A stretch of DNA of 64,000 nucleotides. It comes from Adineta ricciae. Lineage: Eukaryota > Rotifera > Eurotatoria > Adinetida > Adinetidae. The position numbers and the translations under genes are program-made. The stretch is from positions 124,001 to 188,000 of the forward strand of contig CAJNOJ010000091.1 of assembly GCA_905250025.1 (NCBI GenBank), read 5' to 3'. Shown one piece after another: positions 50,182 through 61,721 of this stretch. The stretch's first letter is position 1; each line of letters begins with the position of its first letter. Under the pieces are notes generated by a model that saw only the letters and a list, made by a program, of their open reading frames with translations, did not search any database and was not told where the DNA came from.

Positions 50182-51384
50182 AATCCAAAATACAATACGC
50201 TTTTTACCTTCCGCTGTTCTGAATTAGACATGTATACGCATACATTCTCGTTTTCCATTGATCTTTATCTTTATTTTATTGCTCCGATTTTATTTATTAT
50301 GGAACTGAAGAAAAACAAAAGAGGGACTTCTTCTTCTTCTTTTATTTATTAATCTTATTCTTTATTGTTATTGCATCAACATCCGTCTTTTCTGTCTAGC
50401 TCGATCGCTCTCTTCTTTTGTGCATATATATATGTATGTGTGTATGTGCAGCGCGTTGATTTACGGAGAGATAATAAACAGTAGTCAGCTCGAAAAAGAG
50501 TTGTCATCAAGTTCGTCTGTCCTTTCCTCTATTGTGAGACAGGAACAGAATTTATTCCGATGAAAAGATAACCTCTTGTAATAATCGATGTTTTCTTAAT
50601 GAAATTAGTAAATATACAATATCAACAACATCAATGTTGAAGCACAAGACAGAAATATAATTGCGAAATACTACGAGGATATTCTAAGGAAAAATGAATG
50701 TTCTATTGAATTGTTAAGATAGGTTTCGCTGAGACAAAGACATAAATATGTACAAATTGTGAAAAACATAGTGAATGATTCCACGAAACTATGGTAGAAT
50801 TCGTCGCAGTGTCGATTGGAAGAACTTTCTTCAACGAATCAGTAGAGCGCCATTTTGATTTCACATGTTTAGAAAATTTCGAATTACAATATCAAAACTG
50901 TTTCAGATAGATACTACGACGTCTTTCGATCTTGCTGAAATATAACATCAGATAATTTCATGTTCTTCGTGGTAGAGTTTATCCAGATTGAATGATTTAC
51001 TACTGACAAAGACTCAACAAATGGCAATGAACAACTAGAACAGATGTGGACAAAAGTTAAAATCGATAGACCATCAAAAACGAATCTTTGTGTACTGAAA
51101 ATTCATGTAAATAAATTGAGAATCTAATTGAATTTGATACTAACATATTGGAATATATTCAACATGTAAAAATTCATTTTGTAAAAGAATACAGGACATA
51201 CCAAGTTAACGTCATAGAGTGTCATCTGTTGACGCTAACATCTATTGTTGAGTTTATGTATGATTCGAATGAGGAATCAGAAAACAAAACAAATATAAAT
51301 GATCCCCAACGTTATTCACATTTGCACTTGAAATTATTTCGTTGATTTGAAATCCGAATCGGATTTTTCTTTTCATCTTTTCAG
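50182..51384. other. intergenic stretch before GINS1
   Basis: About 1.2 kb. A 65-codon frame at 51148-51345 has no known motif. A strong T-rich tract ends in AG at 51384, with the GINS1 ATG as the very next base. Confidence 0.45.
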
Positions 51385-51996
51385 ATGCTTGCATCAAAAG
51401 CTCACGAATTAATCAAAGAACTTGATCGTTCGCGCGATACTGTCCTACCTCCATACAATATTGAGACCATTCGTCTGTGTCAACTCGAAGCTAACGAATT
51501 GTTTCGTCAAAATTACGAAGATGTCCAAACAGTTGTTCAAACCAATACAGATAACAGCAGCGCCACTTCTGCTCCAACATTAATGCCTACGATTAGTATT
51601 CGTCATGCAGCTATTCAACGTATCAAACGTTGTTTACTTGCATATGTTTACCATCGAATGAATAAGATCAAATCACTTCGTTGGTCGATTGGACCTGTTC
51701 TTCCTGAACATATGAGAAACAATCTGTCTATCGATGAATTAGAATTTTTCTCGAATTATAATCAAACTTTATCATCCTACATGCGCTCTATCGGTAACAA
51801 TCATTCACTTGATTTAACATCATTTATGATTCCTCCGAAGAAATTATTCGCACATATCAAATGCATTCAAGACTATGGTCCATATGAAACAAGTGATGGG
51901 ACAATCATTCAACTGACCTTCAATAGTGAACATTATGTTTTAACATCAGATGCTGAACATTTGATTCAACGGAAAATAGCTGAACATATTGTTTAA
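51385..51996 (+). CDS. GINS1: GINS complex subunit Psf1
   Basis: A single coding exon of 203 residues; human PSF1 has 196. The opening ASKAHELIKELDR, MPTISIRHAAIQRIKRCLLA, the helix YVYHRMNKIKSLRWSIGPVLP and SYMRSIGNNHSLDLT fit the family along the whole length. YGPYETSDGTIIQLT (the small B domain) and LIQRKIAEHI complete the match. Psf1 joins Sld5, Psf2 and Psf3 in the GINS tetramer, part of the CMG helicase at replication forks. The start follows an AG acceptor directly (51383-51384), so the mature 5' UTR is made by splicing, in cis or to a leader. ABCF2 begins only 117 bases after the stop. Confidence 0.94.
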   Translation: MLASKAHELIKELDRSRDTVLPPYNIETIRLCQLEANELFRQNYEDVQTVVQTNTDNSSATSAPTLMPTISIRHAAIQRIKRCLLAYVYHRMNKIKSLRWSIGPVLPEHMRNNLSIDELEFFSNYNQTLSSYMRSIGNNHSLDLTSFMIPPKKLFAHIKCIQDYGPYETSDGTIIQLTFNSEHYVLTSDAEHLIQRKIAEHIV

Positions 51997-52113
51997 TTGT
52001 CAGATAGAATTTTCTTCCTTGTCAGATCAGTCGATAACTCAGATATAATAATAAATATTTTCATTATCTTATTCTTCTTTTCTAGATTATATAACCATCG
52101 ATAAAAGAACAAA

Positions 52114-55100
52114 ATGCCATCCGATGCAAAAAAGAAACGTGATTTGCAAAAGAAAGCTGCAGCCAAGCAACGACAAGCTCCAACAAAGAAATCAACAACG
52201 AACAACAATGAAGCAGCTAATGGCAATGACGACGACATCAATGACGATATCGATGATGTTGAAACTCAAAATGAAAATGAAAATGAAAATGAAAATGAAA
52301 ATGAAAATCCAACAAATGGCGCTACAAATGGAACAGATCCCAGTGTTAAATCTTTGATACAAAATCTTGATTTGTTAACTATGGTAGAAAAAGCCAATGC
52401 TGAAGCAAGATCTTGCACTGGTAAAAACTTTTGACTTTTCCTTGTTTCTCTGTATGAAATGTGTTTGTTTGCAAAGGTGTATTGGGAAGTCATCCTCGTG
52501 GTCGTGATGTTCATATTCATCAATTTTCAGTCAATTTTTATGGACAAGAAATTCTAGTCGATACAGATTTCGAAATGAATTGTGGTCGACGATATGGTCT
52601 CGTTGGTTTGAATGGATCAGGAAAATCAACAATTCTTGCGTGTATTGGAAATAGAGAGGTAATGAAACCATTTTGCTGACAGAATGGAATAATTTCTTAG
52701 AAGAATTATGCATAAATTATCACAAAACAATGCCCTCGATGGGAAACATGATGTTTTAATTAATTTGAAACGTTTCTTTTTTCCCTAGGTACCAATTCCC
52801 GAACACATCGATATATTTTATCTGTCTCGTGAAATGGCACCTGTCGATAAAACTGCGTTGGAATGCGTCATGGAAGTTGATCATGAACGAATTAAACTCG
52901 AAGCTGAAGCTGAACGATTAGCAACGAGTAACGACGATGGTAAGTGAGAATAGAAAAGGAGTTTGTGAATTTTTTACTAAGTGCATTAAAAAATGTTAAG
53001 TAAGAAAAGTAAATTATGATCGTTTAACAGAAAAAAAGAAGCAAAACATCAAGTAGAAATAAACCTACGAGTCATTACCGGATTAAATGATCTGATTAGC
53101 ATTACTTGTTAATCAGATTCTTATCAAAATGATCTAAAAGAACAGTGGACAGTTGCTCAATAGTTATCTTTGCTCTATATTTAACTAATCTTACTTTTTT
53201 TCACCGAGAAGCAAATGTCGATCGATACACAGCTGTACTGTCTACACTTGTTCGCCGTCCGAACAATGCAATCAGTTTTGAATCAATACATCAAATGATG
53301 CAGAAGATTCCTATCACATCATGTTTCTATTATTGAATCCTATGAGACATAGAGAAATGAAACGAATTAGAAGTGAACATGAATGCCTGATGATTGCTAT
53401 TTACATGATCAGCTGGTAATTTCCTATTGATAATAGTCGAATTTGGAGGTGAAAGAAATGTTGAGACAGGTGCGTCGACATTGGAAATTTGTGTAGTACT
53501 ATAATCGGTCCAAAAGAAGCCATAAAATGTAGCTAATGCAATGGCAAATAATGAAATGGATAATAAATAACTAAAAACTAGTAGTAGGCGCAGAAACTTT
53601 TTCCTTGTCAAGCTTGTTTGTTGTTGTTGTTGAAGAAGTGGAAGTGAAGATCGTTGATTAGCATTTAGCTGAGCATTCTTAGCTATACTTATCCAAAGAC
53701 TTTGCCGTTGTGAAGCTAATGCCGTCATTTGCGAAGTTTTCTGACGTGGTAATAAATGACTCAGACTAGTTATCGATGAGCAACGTTTCTGTGTCATCGG
53801 GGTCGATTTCAATGTGGCATGCGGTACTGGAGATGAGGGTATTGATGAACATTTGTCCGTCGTTGATTTAATAGAAGAGTACGGTATACGACCGAAGACC
53901 AACGGCTCTGCCGTTGATGGTGTTGCTGGTGTTGTTGTTTGTGGTGGTGACGAGATGGCAGATTCTTTTGGCGCTGGACGGTTTTGGAAATATCGACTAT
54001 TGTAAGCTTGGAACGCACGATTTTGCGATGTAGTAGCCATTTAGTATGAGCGTTATGTTATGAAATAATAGTTGCTTTTTTCTCTTATTTTTTTTTTCTT
54101 TTTCTAGAAGTGAATCTAGTCTAGAAGAGAAAAAGGAAAAAAGATGAAGAGGAAATGGATGTGTAAGAAAAACCTAAGACATTTCTATTCAATCATGTAT
54201 AAAGAAAAAATGAATGAATTGTTCAGGCAGAAAATGATAAGCAGTTAACGCTTGTATTCACTAGTATTACTTACCTCAAATAACTAGATTAGGACTATGA
54301 GGAAATAGTTAGTTTCACACAATTGATCGAGTATAAAAGAAAAAAGATCCGTGGGAGGTATTGAGTGACTTCGTTGCGAGAGAAAAGATAATAATTCGAT
54401 TTTGTTAGCATAAAAAGATGTGCGTCGATTCCGTTCTGCTTGTTACATGCAGTAGGAATAAGATAAGGAAGAAAGAAAAACTAGGAATAATAGTACCAGT
54501 AGTCGTAGTCATAAACAGGATTGCAATTTTGATCGGAAAATAAATAAAAAAAAATAGGCAAAATAGCATTGAACGACAAATGGCATAGGCATAAGAAAAA
54601 GAAAATGAAGAATACATCAGTTTTGCAAATGAGAAGAGAGAGAAGAGAAGAAAAAAAAAACGAGCGACGCCGAAAGTCGTTTTTTTGTATTGATACAACA
54701 CACATTGTCAAGTGTGCCAATTATCTTATACACACAGCGATCATTGTTGACATTTTCCTGATGGTTTCATTGAACTGACTTTCTCTAGATATATGTCTAT
54801 CAATTTATACCGTACTATAATGATAATGTTTGTTTGTCGAGGTTTTGCTTTCTCAACAAGACAGAATAAGGAGATTACCGATGTTCCCTCTCTCAGCATC
54901 ATCATCATTTCTCTCTAATGTCCTTCTTCGTTTGGTATGTGTGTATATACATCTCTTTCTCGTTCGCTATACATGAGCAAATGTTCTTCGCAAGCTGGTA
55001 TTTCATCGTATACATAGACGATTTGCTCATCAAAGAAAAAAAAACATGCAAAAATGATCATTAAGGCTAAGTTGAAGATCTGATAATTGAAAGGAAACCT

Positions 55101-58100
55101 TGCGCAGTGAAACATGAATGTCTTTTGATGAGTTCGAGAGATTAGAAAGAGAAAAAGAGAATGCATCAAGAAAAATACAATATTTATGTCTGTAATAAGA
55201 ATAAGGACGATATTATTACTTCTAATTTATAACGAGAGAATTGAGATAAGACTATTTGTGACTTGTTGTTTTAATTGATGAGAAATGCATGTCACAGAAA
55301 GCATATATATGTCTCGTACTTTCCATCTCTTTGAAAACTAAGAAAGACGAAGCAATAATAAAGAAAAGAAGACGAAGAAGAGAAGAACATGATGAGCCCT
55401 TGTTGACAATAACTGACTGTGTATGTGTGTTACATATAATAAGCTTTTTTTTCTTCTTTGTCAGTTCTTTTTATACGCTTCTTTTTCTTCAATTAGACAC
55501 AAAACTGAAGAGATTTTCTTTTCTTTCTTCTTGGATTTCATTTATTGCTCTAAGCATAATCTGTTGATGAAATAGAATTACCGCTGAACACGATATCTGT
55601 TGTTGTTGTTGTTGTTGTTTTGATGAAAAAATACGAACTATTCAGTGAACTAGAAAGTGTTTATTAGAAAGATAAGTCGTTCGGCCTTAGTTAATCTGAT
55701 TGGCAAAAAAGAAGTGCTTGTACAGAAAAAAATGCAATCGATCATTTATTTTCCGGAGCGATGTCGAATGAGGCAACTAGCGAAGAATTTGTTTATTTCG
55801 TGATACTGCTGAGAGATAGATTTTCAAATGAATCATTTTTCCATTCTTATCATTGTATAGACAACTGGTAATAGTCTGTGATCGAGTGGAGTGACAAGTG
55901 ACATACCATTTCTTTGATTATTGTTATATCAAGATTCGACAGAGCAGAGTTGTTCATCGGTTGGATTGATTAAACAATTGGAAGAGTAAATCTACAAGAA
56001 AATGAAAGACGCGACTTGTCTGTACCAAAGTCGAATGAATCTAAAAATAGAGAGAGAAAGAGGGGGGGAGAAAAGACTGTCTGAATAGTGAATGGTAAAT
56101 CGAGATTCACAGCATGTCTTCACTCGTATTTATCAGTATGCGACAGATGAAATAAATATCTTAATCGTAATAACCTTGACTTTCTTTTCTATTCAACCGA
56201 AAAGAAATATGGAAATGAATTGGTTTCATTATTCATCTCAATTGGATTCAACTCATTAGATACATCGTTGATTATGCTAAGTAGCAGTTGACAAGCTATG
56301 AGAATATGTAATTATCAAGTTGGATAATGGCGAATAATCTTCAATAATGAATAGAAGACGAAGAGAATTCGAAAACACTGACTTTTGATATATATATATA
56401 TATATATATTTGTAATTATGTTGAAATGAGACGACGCCTAGCATGAATAATATTGTTAAAAGCCGGAAATGAAGAATAATAGTTAATCTTTTCTTATTCG
56501 TTGTGTTCTTTTAGAAGCTCAAGAATTATTAATCGATATTTATGAACGACTCGATGATCTTGACGCTGATAAAGTAAATATAAAAACAAATGATTTTTTG
56601 TAATTCGACTTTCTTTTCTTTGTAGGCTGAGGCTCGAGCTGGAAGAATTTTGCATGGGTTGGGATTTACAAAGAAAATGCAACAAAAGAAATGCAAAGAT
56701 TTCTCCGGTGGTTGGAGGATGCGTATTGCTCTTGCCCGAGCCCTTTTCGTTAGTCCACATCTACTACTACTCGGTATGAAAATGTCATGAAGTGTACTCT
56801 CAAGCGTTTTCCTCTCTTAATCTATCTAGACGAACCGACAAATCATCTCGACCTCGATGCTTGTGTTTGGCTCGAGGAAGAACTTCGAAATTATAAACGC
56901 ATATTAATCATGGTATCGCATTCACAAGATTTTCTTAACGGTGTTTGCACAAATATCGTACATTTAACTAAAAAGAAACTTTTTATTTATGGTGTAAGTA
57001 GAGATTGAAATAGAAATGATTAAAGAAAGTGAAATGATTGGTTTTTAGGGTAATTATGATGCGTATGTTCAAACACGAATGGAATTGGAAACAAATCAAA
57101 TGAAAAGATATCAATGGGAACAAGAACAAGTAGCGAAGACAAAAGGTTTTATTGCCCGATTCGGTAGTGGTAGTCGAGCTTCTCAAGCTCAAAGTCGAGA
57201 GAAAACATTAGCTAAAATGATAGAAAGTGGCTTAACAGAAAAAGTCATTCAAGAAAAAGTAAATACTTTCATTCGATTTCTTCTTTTTCGAAGTTTTCGG
57301 TATTCTCTTAGACACTCTCATTGGCGTTTCCTGATCCGGGAAAGATTCCGCCACCATGTCTAATGGTGCAAGGTGTTGCGTTTCGTTATTCGGATAATAC
57401 TGTAATTTAATACTGCTTTTCTTCATCACTGGATAAAATTAACTAATCAATTTCAGGATTGGATTTATACAAATCTGGATTTCGGTATTGATCTTGACAC
57501 ACGTGTTGCATTAGTCGGTCCAAATGGTGCTGGAAAATCCACTTTATTAAAATTAATTGACAATCAATTATTACCAACAAAGGGACAAATCCGTCGTAAT
57601 GCACATTTACGTATGGGTCGTTATCATCAACATTTAGCTGAACAATTAGATCTTAATTTATCGGCATTGGATTATATGATGAAATGTTTTCCTGATGTGA
57701 CAGAAAAAGAAGAAATGAGAAGAATTATCGGTCGATTTGGTCTAACCGGTCGACAACAAATATGCCCTATGAGAAATCTATCGGATGGACAACGATGTCG
57801 AGTGAGTTTTGCTTGGTTAGCTTGGCAATGTCCACACTTATTATTACTGGACGAACCAACAAATCATCTTGGTAAGAAATGAAGAACTTTCAGTTAGTAG
57901 TTTTCAAATTTTCTCTTCGTAGATATCGAAACAATCGATGCATTAGCTGACGCCATACGGAACTTTGCTGGTGGAATGGTTCTTGTTAGTCACGATTTTC
58001 GTTTGATTCGACAAGTAAATATTTTCGAGAGAGATTTCTGAGAATTCGACTTTTGTTTCGTTCAGGTTGCCGATAAAATTTGGGTTTGCGAAAATCAAGA

Positions 58101-58188
58101 AGTTAAAGAATGGCCCGGTGATATTCTCAGTTACAAAGAACATTTACGACAGAAAATGCAAGCAGACTTTGCTCCAGCAAAGAAATAA
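52114..58188 (+). CDS. ABCF2: ATP-binding cassette protein F2
   Basis: Eleven exons (52114-52420, 52477-52658, 52789-52939, 56515-56573, 56626-56773, 56830-56993, 57049-57258, 57312-57401, 57457-57871, 57923-58014, 58066-58188) give 646 residues; human ABCF2 has 623. A lysine-rich, then acidic N-terminus contains an Asn-Glu repeat. Two ATP-binding cassettes follow. The first has Walker [10 protein letters not shown], signature DFSGGW and Walker [13 protein letters not shown]. The second has [15 protein letters not shown] and [12 protein letters not shown]. There are no membrane helices. ABCF proteins act on ribosomes; ABCF2 is a soluble ATPase tied to translation and ribosome work. Intron 3 (52940-56514) is 3.6 kb and contains an antisense gene. 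The other introns are about 50-65 nt, up to about 130. Confidence 0.95.
52268..52309. repeat. hexanucleotide repeat encoding Asn-Glu pairs in ABCF2
   Basis: About seven tandem AATGAA units in the first ABCF2 exon, translated as an NE dipeptide run. The unit is a multiple of three, so length changes would keep the frame. Confidence 0.85.
53330..54040 (-). CDS. InaF-motif transmembrane protein (INAFM-like), nested antisense in ABCF2
   Basis: A single open frame of 236 residues. Residues 1-145 are serine/threonine/glutamine-rich and probably cytosolic. The InaF motif follows: [20 protein letters not shown] then [15 protein letters not shown], a basic residue cluster before one transmembrane helix (about 150-175) and a short aromatic end. 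The rest, with N-x-S/T sites, should be extracellular or lumenal. Drosophila InaF supports TRP-channel function, and vertebrate INAFM1/2 share this motif; their biochemical role is poorly known. The ATG at 54040 is the first in frame. The gene sits wholly inside ABCF2 intron 3 on the opposite strand. Confidence 0.8.
   Translation of the reverse strand: MATTSQNRAFQAYNSRYFQNRPAPKESAISSPPQTTTPATPSTAEPLVFGRIPYSSIKSTTDKCSSIPSSPVPHATLKSTPMTQKRCSSITSLSHLLPRQKTSQMTALASQRQSLWISIAKNAQLNANQRSSLPLLQQQQQTSLTRKKFLRLLLVFSYLLSISLFAIALATFYGFFWTDYSTTQISNVDAPVSTFLSPPNSTIINRKLPADHVNSNHQAFMFTSNSFHFSMSHRIQ
56389..56409. repeat. (TA)n microsatellite
   Basis: Alternating TA run near the 3' end of the long ABCF2 intron. 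Confidence 0.75.
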
Positions 58189-60114
58189 TACTCTTTACTT
58201 TAGGAAAAATGTCTCTCTTTTTCTTGTTATATTCACGTTCTTTGCCCGTTCTCTATTTGTTTCTTCGAATATCTTGTTTCGACAAAGTGAAGATGAATTT
58301 CATCGAGAGTATTACATCCTTTCCAACCAACTTAATAGAGAATAAACACGAATAAATGCTAAACATGATGAACAACAAATAATCAAATGTCATATCTATT
58401 TCTTCAGATAAGTTCTGGTTTTCATTGCCCTGACATACATAAAACAAAAACATCTCTCAAGAAGAAAATATTTACTATCGTACTTTGCCAGATGAACTCT
58501 CCAAATATGACTTTTTTTTCTCTTTTCTTATCGAAACATCTAATTACATCTTTAAGTCTTTGTTTTTTCCTTGCAAATCATTTTCTATTAACGAAGAAAA
58601 TTCCACTGACATATGTTCAAGAGCATTCGAAAAGTATTTTCCTTTTGATTAATATTTCGAACAAGAACAAGCTGAATCGATGAGCATTTTAAATCATTTT
58701 GACTCTTGTTGTCTACATCCAGAAGTCTGGAATTTTGATCAGACTCTTCTGTGACGTCATATGTCTTCTTATGTGACTTGTCATACGAATCTCTCTTTTA
58801 GTTCAATATACTTTTACAAAGTATCAACATCACTGTGATGTTTACAGAGTAATCGAAGATTCGATTTACCGAAAGAAAAAAACCTAATTATTCCGAAAAA
58901 TGATCGCGGAAATAGATGAATTTATTTATCAATTATAGAATTATTCTAATAGTTCTTTAGATTCACAAGGGTAAGGTTTATCAAGACTTTCCGTTAAGTA
59001 CAAGTGATCTACGTAAAAGGAATATTTTACTTAGTTTTCTATAGATGAGAAAAAAAACATATCCTTCTGAGGACAAAGATCGGATATCTATGCATTGTTA
59101 ATGAAAAAGTACGATTTGCTTCCTCCGGCTGAAACAGAAATAATCAAAATAATTTTGAATTTATCTGCTATAGGAGAAAAACAGTTAATCGATCGATGAC
59201 AGGAGTCTGTTAATGTGAATGAAACGGATCTCTTAATACGTATTATGTTAATTTTTCTTTTCCTCGATGTTTAAAGAGAAAATGTTTTATTATTTTAGAA
59301 TAAAAATGTTGTGAATTTCATTGAAAATCAATTTAATGGGCCAGTGAATAGAAGTCTATTGTGATTAAAACCAATCATATGATGTCAAATGTTATTTATG
59401 CATTCAGGTAAACGTGTACTGTCATTAATTTTCTCGTTGATTGCCGCGTTTTCACGCTTCTCACCACCATCAAAGATTTTTACGCTTTTCGATAAGAAAA
59501 ACGCCGTGAATTAAACAAATAGAATGATTTCATCCCTACAAATCGGTGCATACTGCGAAAAAGCACGTTTGAAGCACTCGACGTCCGTCACTTAATTAAC
59601 TCAATGTAAGTTTAGTGTTTAGAAGTATGTTAGATAAACAAGAAATGTGTTGTATGCAAGATACAGTTAATGATAATTGTACTTTTCGTCAGGAAGAGAG
59701 CACACGGTTCGTACGCATGATGGTACATCGCGCTTTTCAATGTCCTGTTTTTGAAAGTGAATAGTATGTGTTTTTTATTCGGAGTTGTGTATGTTTTTTA
59801 AGAGAAATTTTTGCTCGTTAAATTCGAGGAATTTATTGCCTACTCACGCGATATAGAAACGGGTGTTCTTCAGTAGCTTTGCGTCGATGTTTATTTTTCT
59901 ATTAATCATTTTGAGTTTAACGTGATAGAAAATGAACGACTCGATGTTTATCTCGAACAAATCAGTGTTAAATAATGGAATAGTTTTATTTTAGAACAAA
60001 ATAAAGGAGAGAGAGAAAGACGGTATAAAATAAATTCATTCTTCGTATGAATATCTATATGAAAGTAATCAAATGGTGTGAAAATAGAACCGTATGTATA
60101 TATTTGATTTTTGT
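58189..60114. other. intergenic stretch between convergent ABCF2 and calponin genes
   Basis: About 1.9 kb of AT-rich sequence. Open frames are short and low-complexity (for example 58387-58683). No repeat family or RNA gene is recognised. Confidence 0.45.
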
Positions 60115-61306
60115 TCACATATGACGGGTATTACCAAAGATGATACCGGATTGTGTTGCGCCTTTGTTGTAACCATATTGTGTACTGATGATGGTGTTAC
60201 CTTGGTTGATAGTTTCAGTTGAGAAGGTTCGTTCGTTTCTATCACTTTCCTTGGGACCTAAACCACGTAGACCTTGTTTTTGTGCCTATAGGAAAGAGCG
60301 AAATGAGATTTCCGTTTTTTTCGAAAACAATGAAAATGTTTACTTTTCGACCGAGAGCGAAGAGACAGAGGACGACTTGGTGAAGATTCATTTTTTCGTA
60401 GAGATCGACTGTTTGGAAGATTTCAGCGTCAGATAATCCATAGGCTTTAGCTGCTTGAGCGAAGCGAGAAATGTTTTCCATAAGTTTAAAACTATTTACT
60501 CCTAAAAGAATCGATCAAAATATTGATCATCGAAGACATTATCCTACCTTCATTGATCTTTGATACTGAGTTCGGGGAAATTACATTGATTAGTCTAAAC
60601 AAATTCAACATACTTCATAAAACTTCCTCGAACAAACAAACGCTTGGTACCGGCAAAGTTTGCGACCATCTTTCAATTGTTCATGAACATTATCTGCATC
60701 GCCATTTGTATCGAATTGTTCGCCGATCATTTCACTAATCCATTCTAACGCTTCATGAGCCTGTCCAACGTCATATTTTGATTGAATCTGTTGATCAAAA
60801 GCAAATCATAGTCGTATTAGTCTCTTCTATTAATGATTACGATTCACCCACTTTTTCCCAAGCATCATGAGCTAAACCAGACTTTTGCGCACGCACTACA
60901 CTATTCATGTTTAGAATCGAAGATAGATCAAATCGAACTCGGCAGATATGTCTGTTAACTTTTTCGTAAGTGAATGATGTTCCTCGTCATATATGACGAG
61001 AATGAAACCACTCGGTTGAGTGGGCGGATGAATCGTGTTAGTATGTATACGAAAAGAAAAGATAAAATTCGAAGAAAAAACAACGCAAAACATTCTTTAC
61101 ATAATAGGAAACAAAGGAAATGCTTTTTGTCTGCTTTGTTAGTTAAACGAAATTGAATCGCTATGAAAACTATGTAAACAAAAGATTTCTCACGAATTTT
61201 CTGATGTTATGCGAATGACAAGAATACAGAATGTTAATATTTTCTTTATACATACTTTGTCGTACGCTTCCTTCGCAAAACCGTGTTTTTCTGTTCGATT
61301 CGCCAT
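60115..61306 (-). CDS. calponin/transgelin-like actin-binding protein with two alternative first exons
   Basis: Shared exons are 60651-60787, 60548-60594, 60344-60501 and 60115-60285. Two first exons fit equally: 61256-61306 (MANRTEKHGFAKEAYDK, 187-residue product) and 60852-60908 (MNSVVRAQKSGLAHDAWEK, 189 residues). Both end in phase 0 after a lysine, directly before IQSKYDVGQ, so each is a complete start of the calponin-homology domain. The CH domain continues with LKDGRKLCRLIN, SVSKINE and FQTVDLYEKMNLHQVVLCL. One calponin-like repeat (QYGYNKGATQSGI) ends the protein. Calponins and transgelins bind and stabilise actin filaments, often in muscle. The first-exon choice suggests two promoters; transcript evidence is needed to confirm both are used. 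Confidence 0.92.
60852..60908 (-). other. alternative first coding exon (proximal) of the calponin-like gene
   Basis: ATG at 60908, 19 codons, donor GTGGGTG. It parallels the distal exon in length (19 against 17 codons), in the pattern G-[LF]-A-x-[DE]-A-[WY]-[DE]-K, and in phase. Confidence 0.75.
61256..61306 (-). other. alternative first coding exon (distal) of the calponin-like gene
   Basis: ATG at 61306, 17 codons, donor GTATGTAT. The MAN start is like transgelins. Its promoter should lie toward the divergent FUSC gene. Confidence 0.8.
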
Positions 61307-61721
61307 GAGTTTGTTGTGTGTTGCGTTGCTTTACAATGAAAACAGTTAACCTGAGGTATTTAAGAGAAGAAAGAAACAAAGAGAAAAAGTCAAGGTGAAA
61401 ATGAAGATAAGAACAATTTGTTTTGGCATGCGGAGGCGTTGTATCATAAAACTGCATCATCTGCCGAAGACTAACTTCTTAATCTCAATAAATAACCGCT
61501 CAATCAGAAACCAATTGTTTCGATTCCTTTGTAAAGAAAAAGGCACAAACGAACAACAGAATCAGCATGATGCTTTATTCATAATTATCGATAAACAGAC
61601 CAGAAGGAAAAGAGAAAAATGAACGGGAAATCATATTGTAGTTTTCTCCCTCGGAATATTTGCTCATATATATATGTTTATAGATTTTAGTTGGAAGTTT
61701 ATTTGCCAAGATCTGATTCCG
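61307..61721. promoter_or_regulatory. divergent upstream region of the calponin-like and FUSC genes
   Basis: 415 AT-rich bases between the distal calponin exon and the FUSC start. A TATAGATTTTAG ends at 61690, about 30 bases before the FUSC ATG, and may be a leader or UTR-intron acceptor. Confidence 0.45.

Larger units (their letters stand above)
52940..56514 (+). other. 3.6-kb third intron of ABCF2
   Basis: It starts GTAAGTGAG after ACGACGATG and ends TTCTTTTAG, splitting a glutamate codon between ATSNDD and the [12 protein letters not shown] exon. Besides the antisense InaF gene (53330-54040) it holds T-rich stretches, a GTT run near 55602-55618 and a (TA)n run at 56389-56409. A 64-codon + frame at 53145-53336 has no recognised motif. 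Confidence 0.8.

Noticed and set aside
53145..53336. 64-codon + frame inside ABCF2 intron 3
   Set aside because: Considered as an extra ABCF2 exon, but the exons on either side join in phase without it and human ABCF2 has no such segment.
58387..58683. 98-codon + frame after ABCF2
   Set aside because: AT-rich, phenylalanine/lysine-biased and without motif; more likely 3' UTR and spacer.
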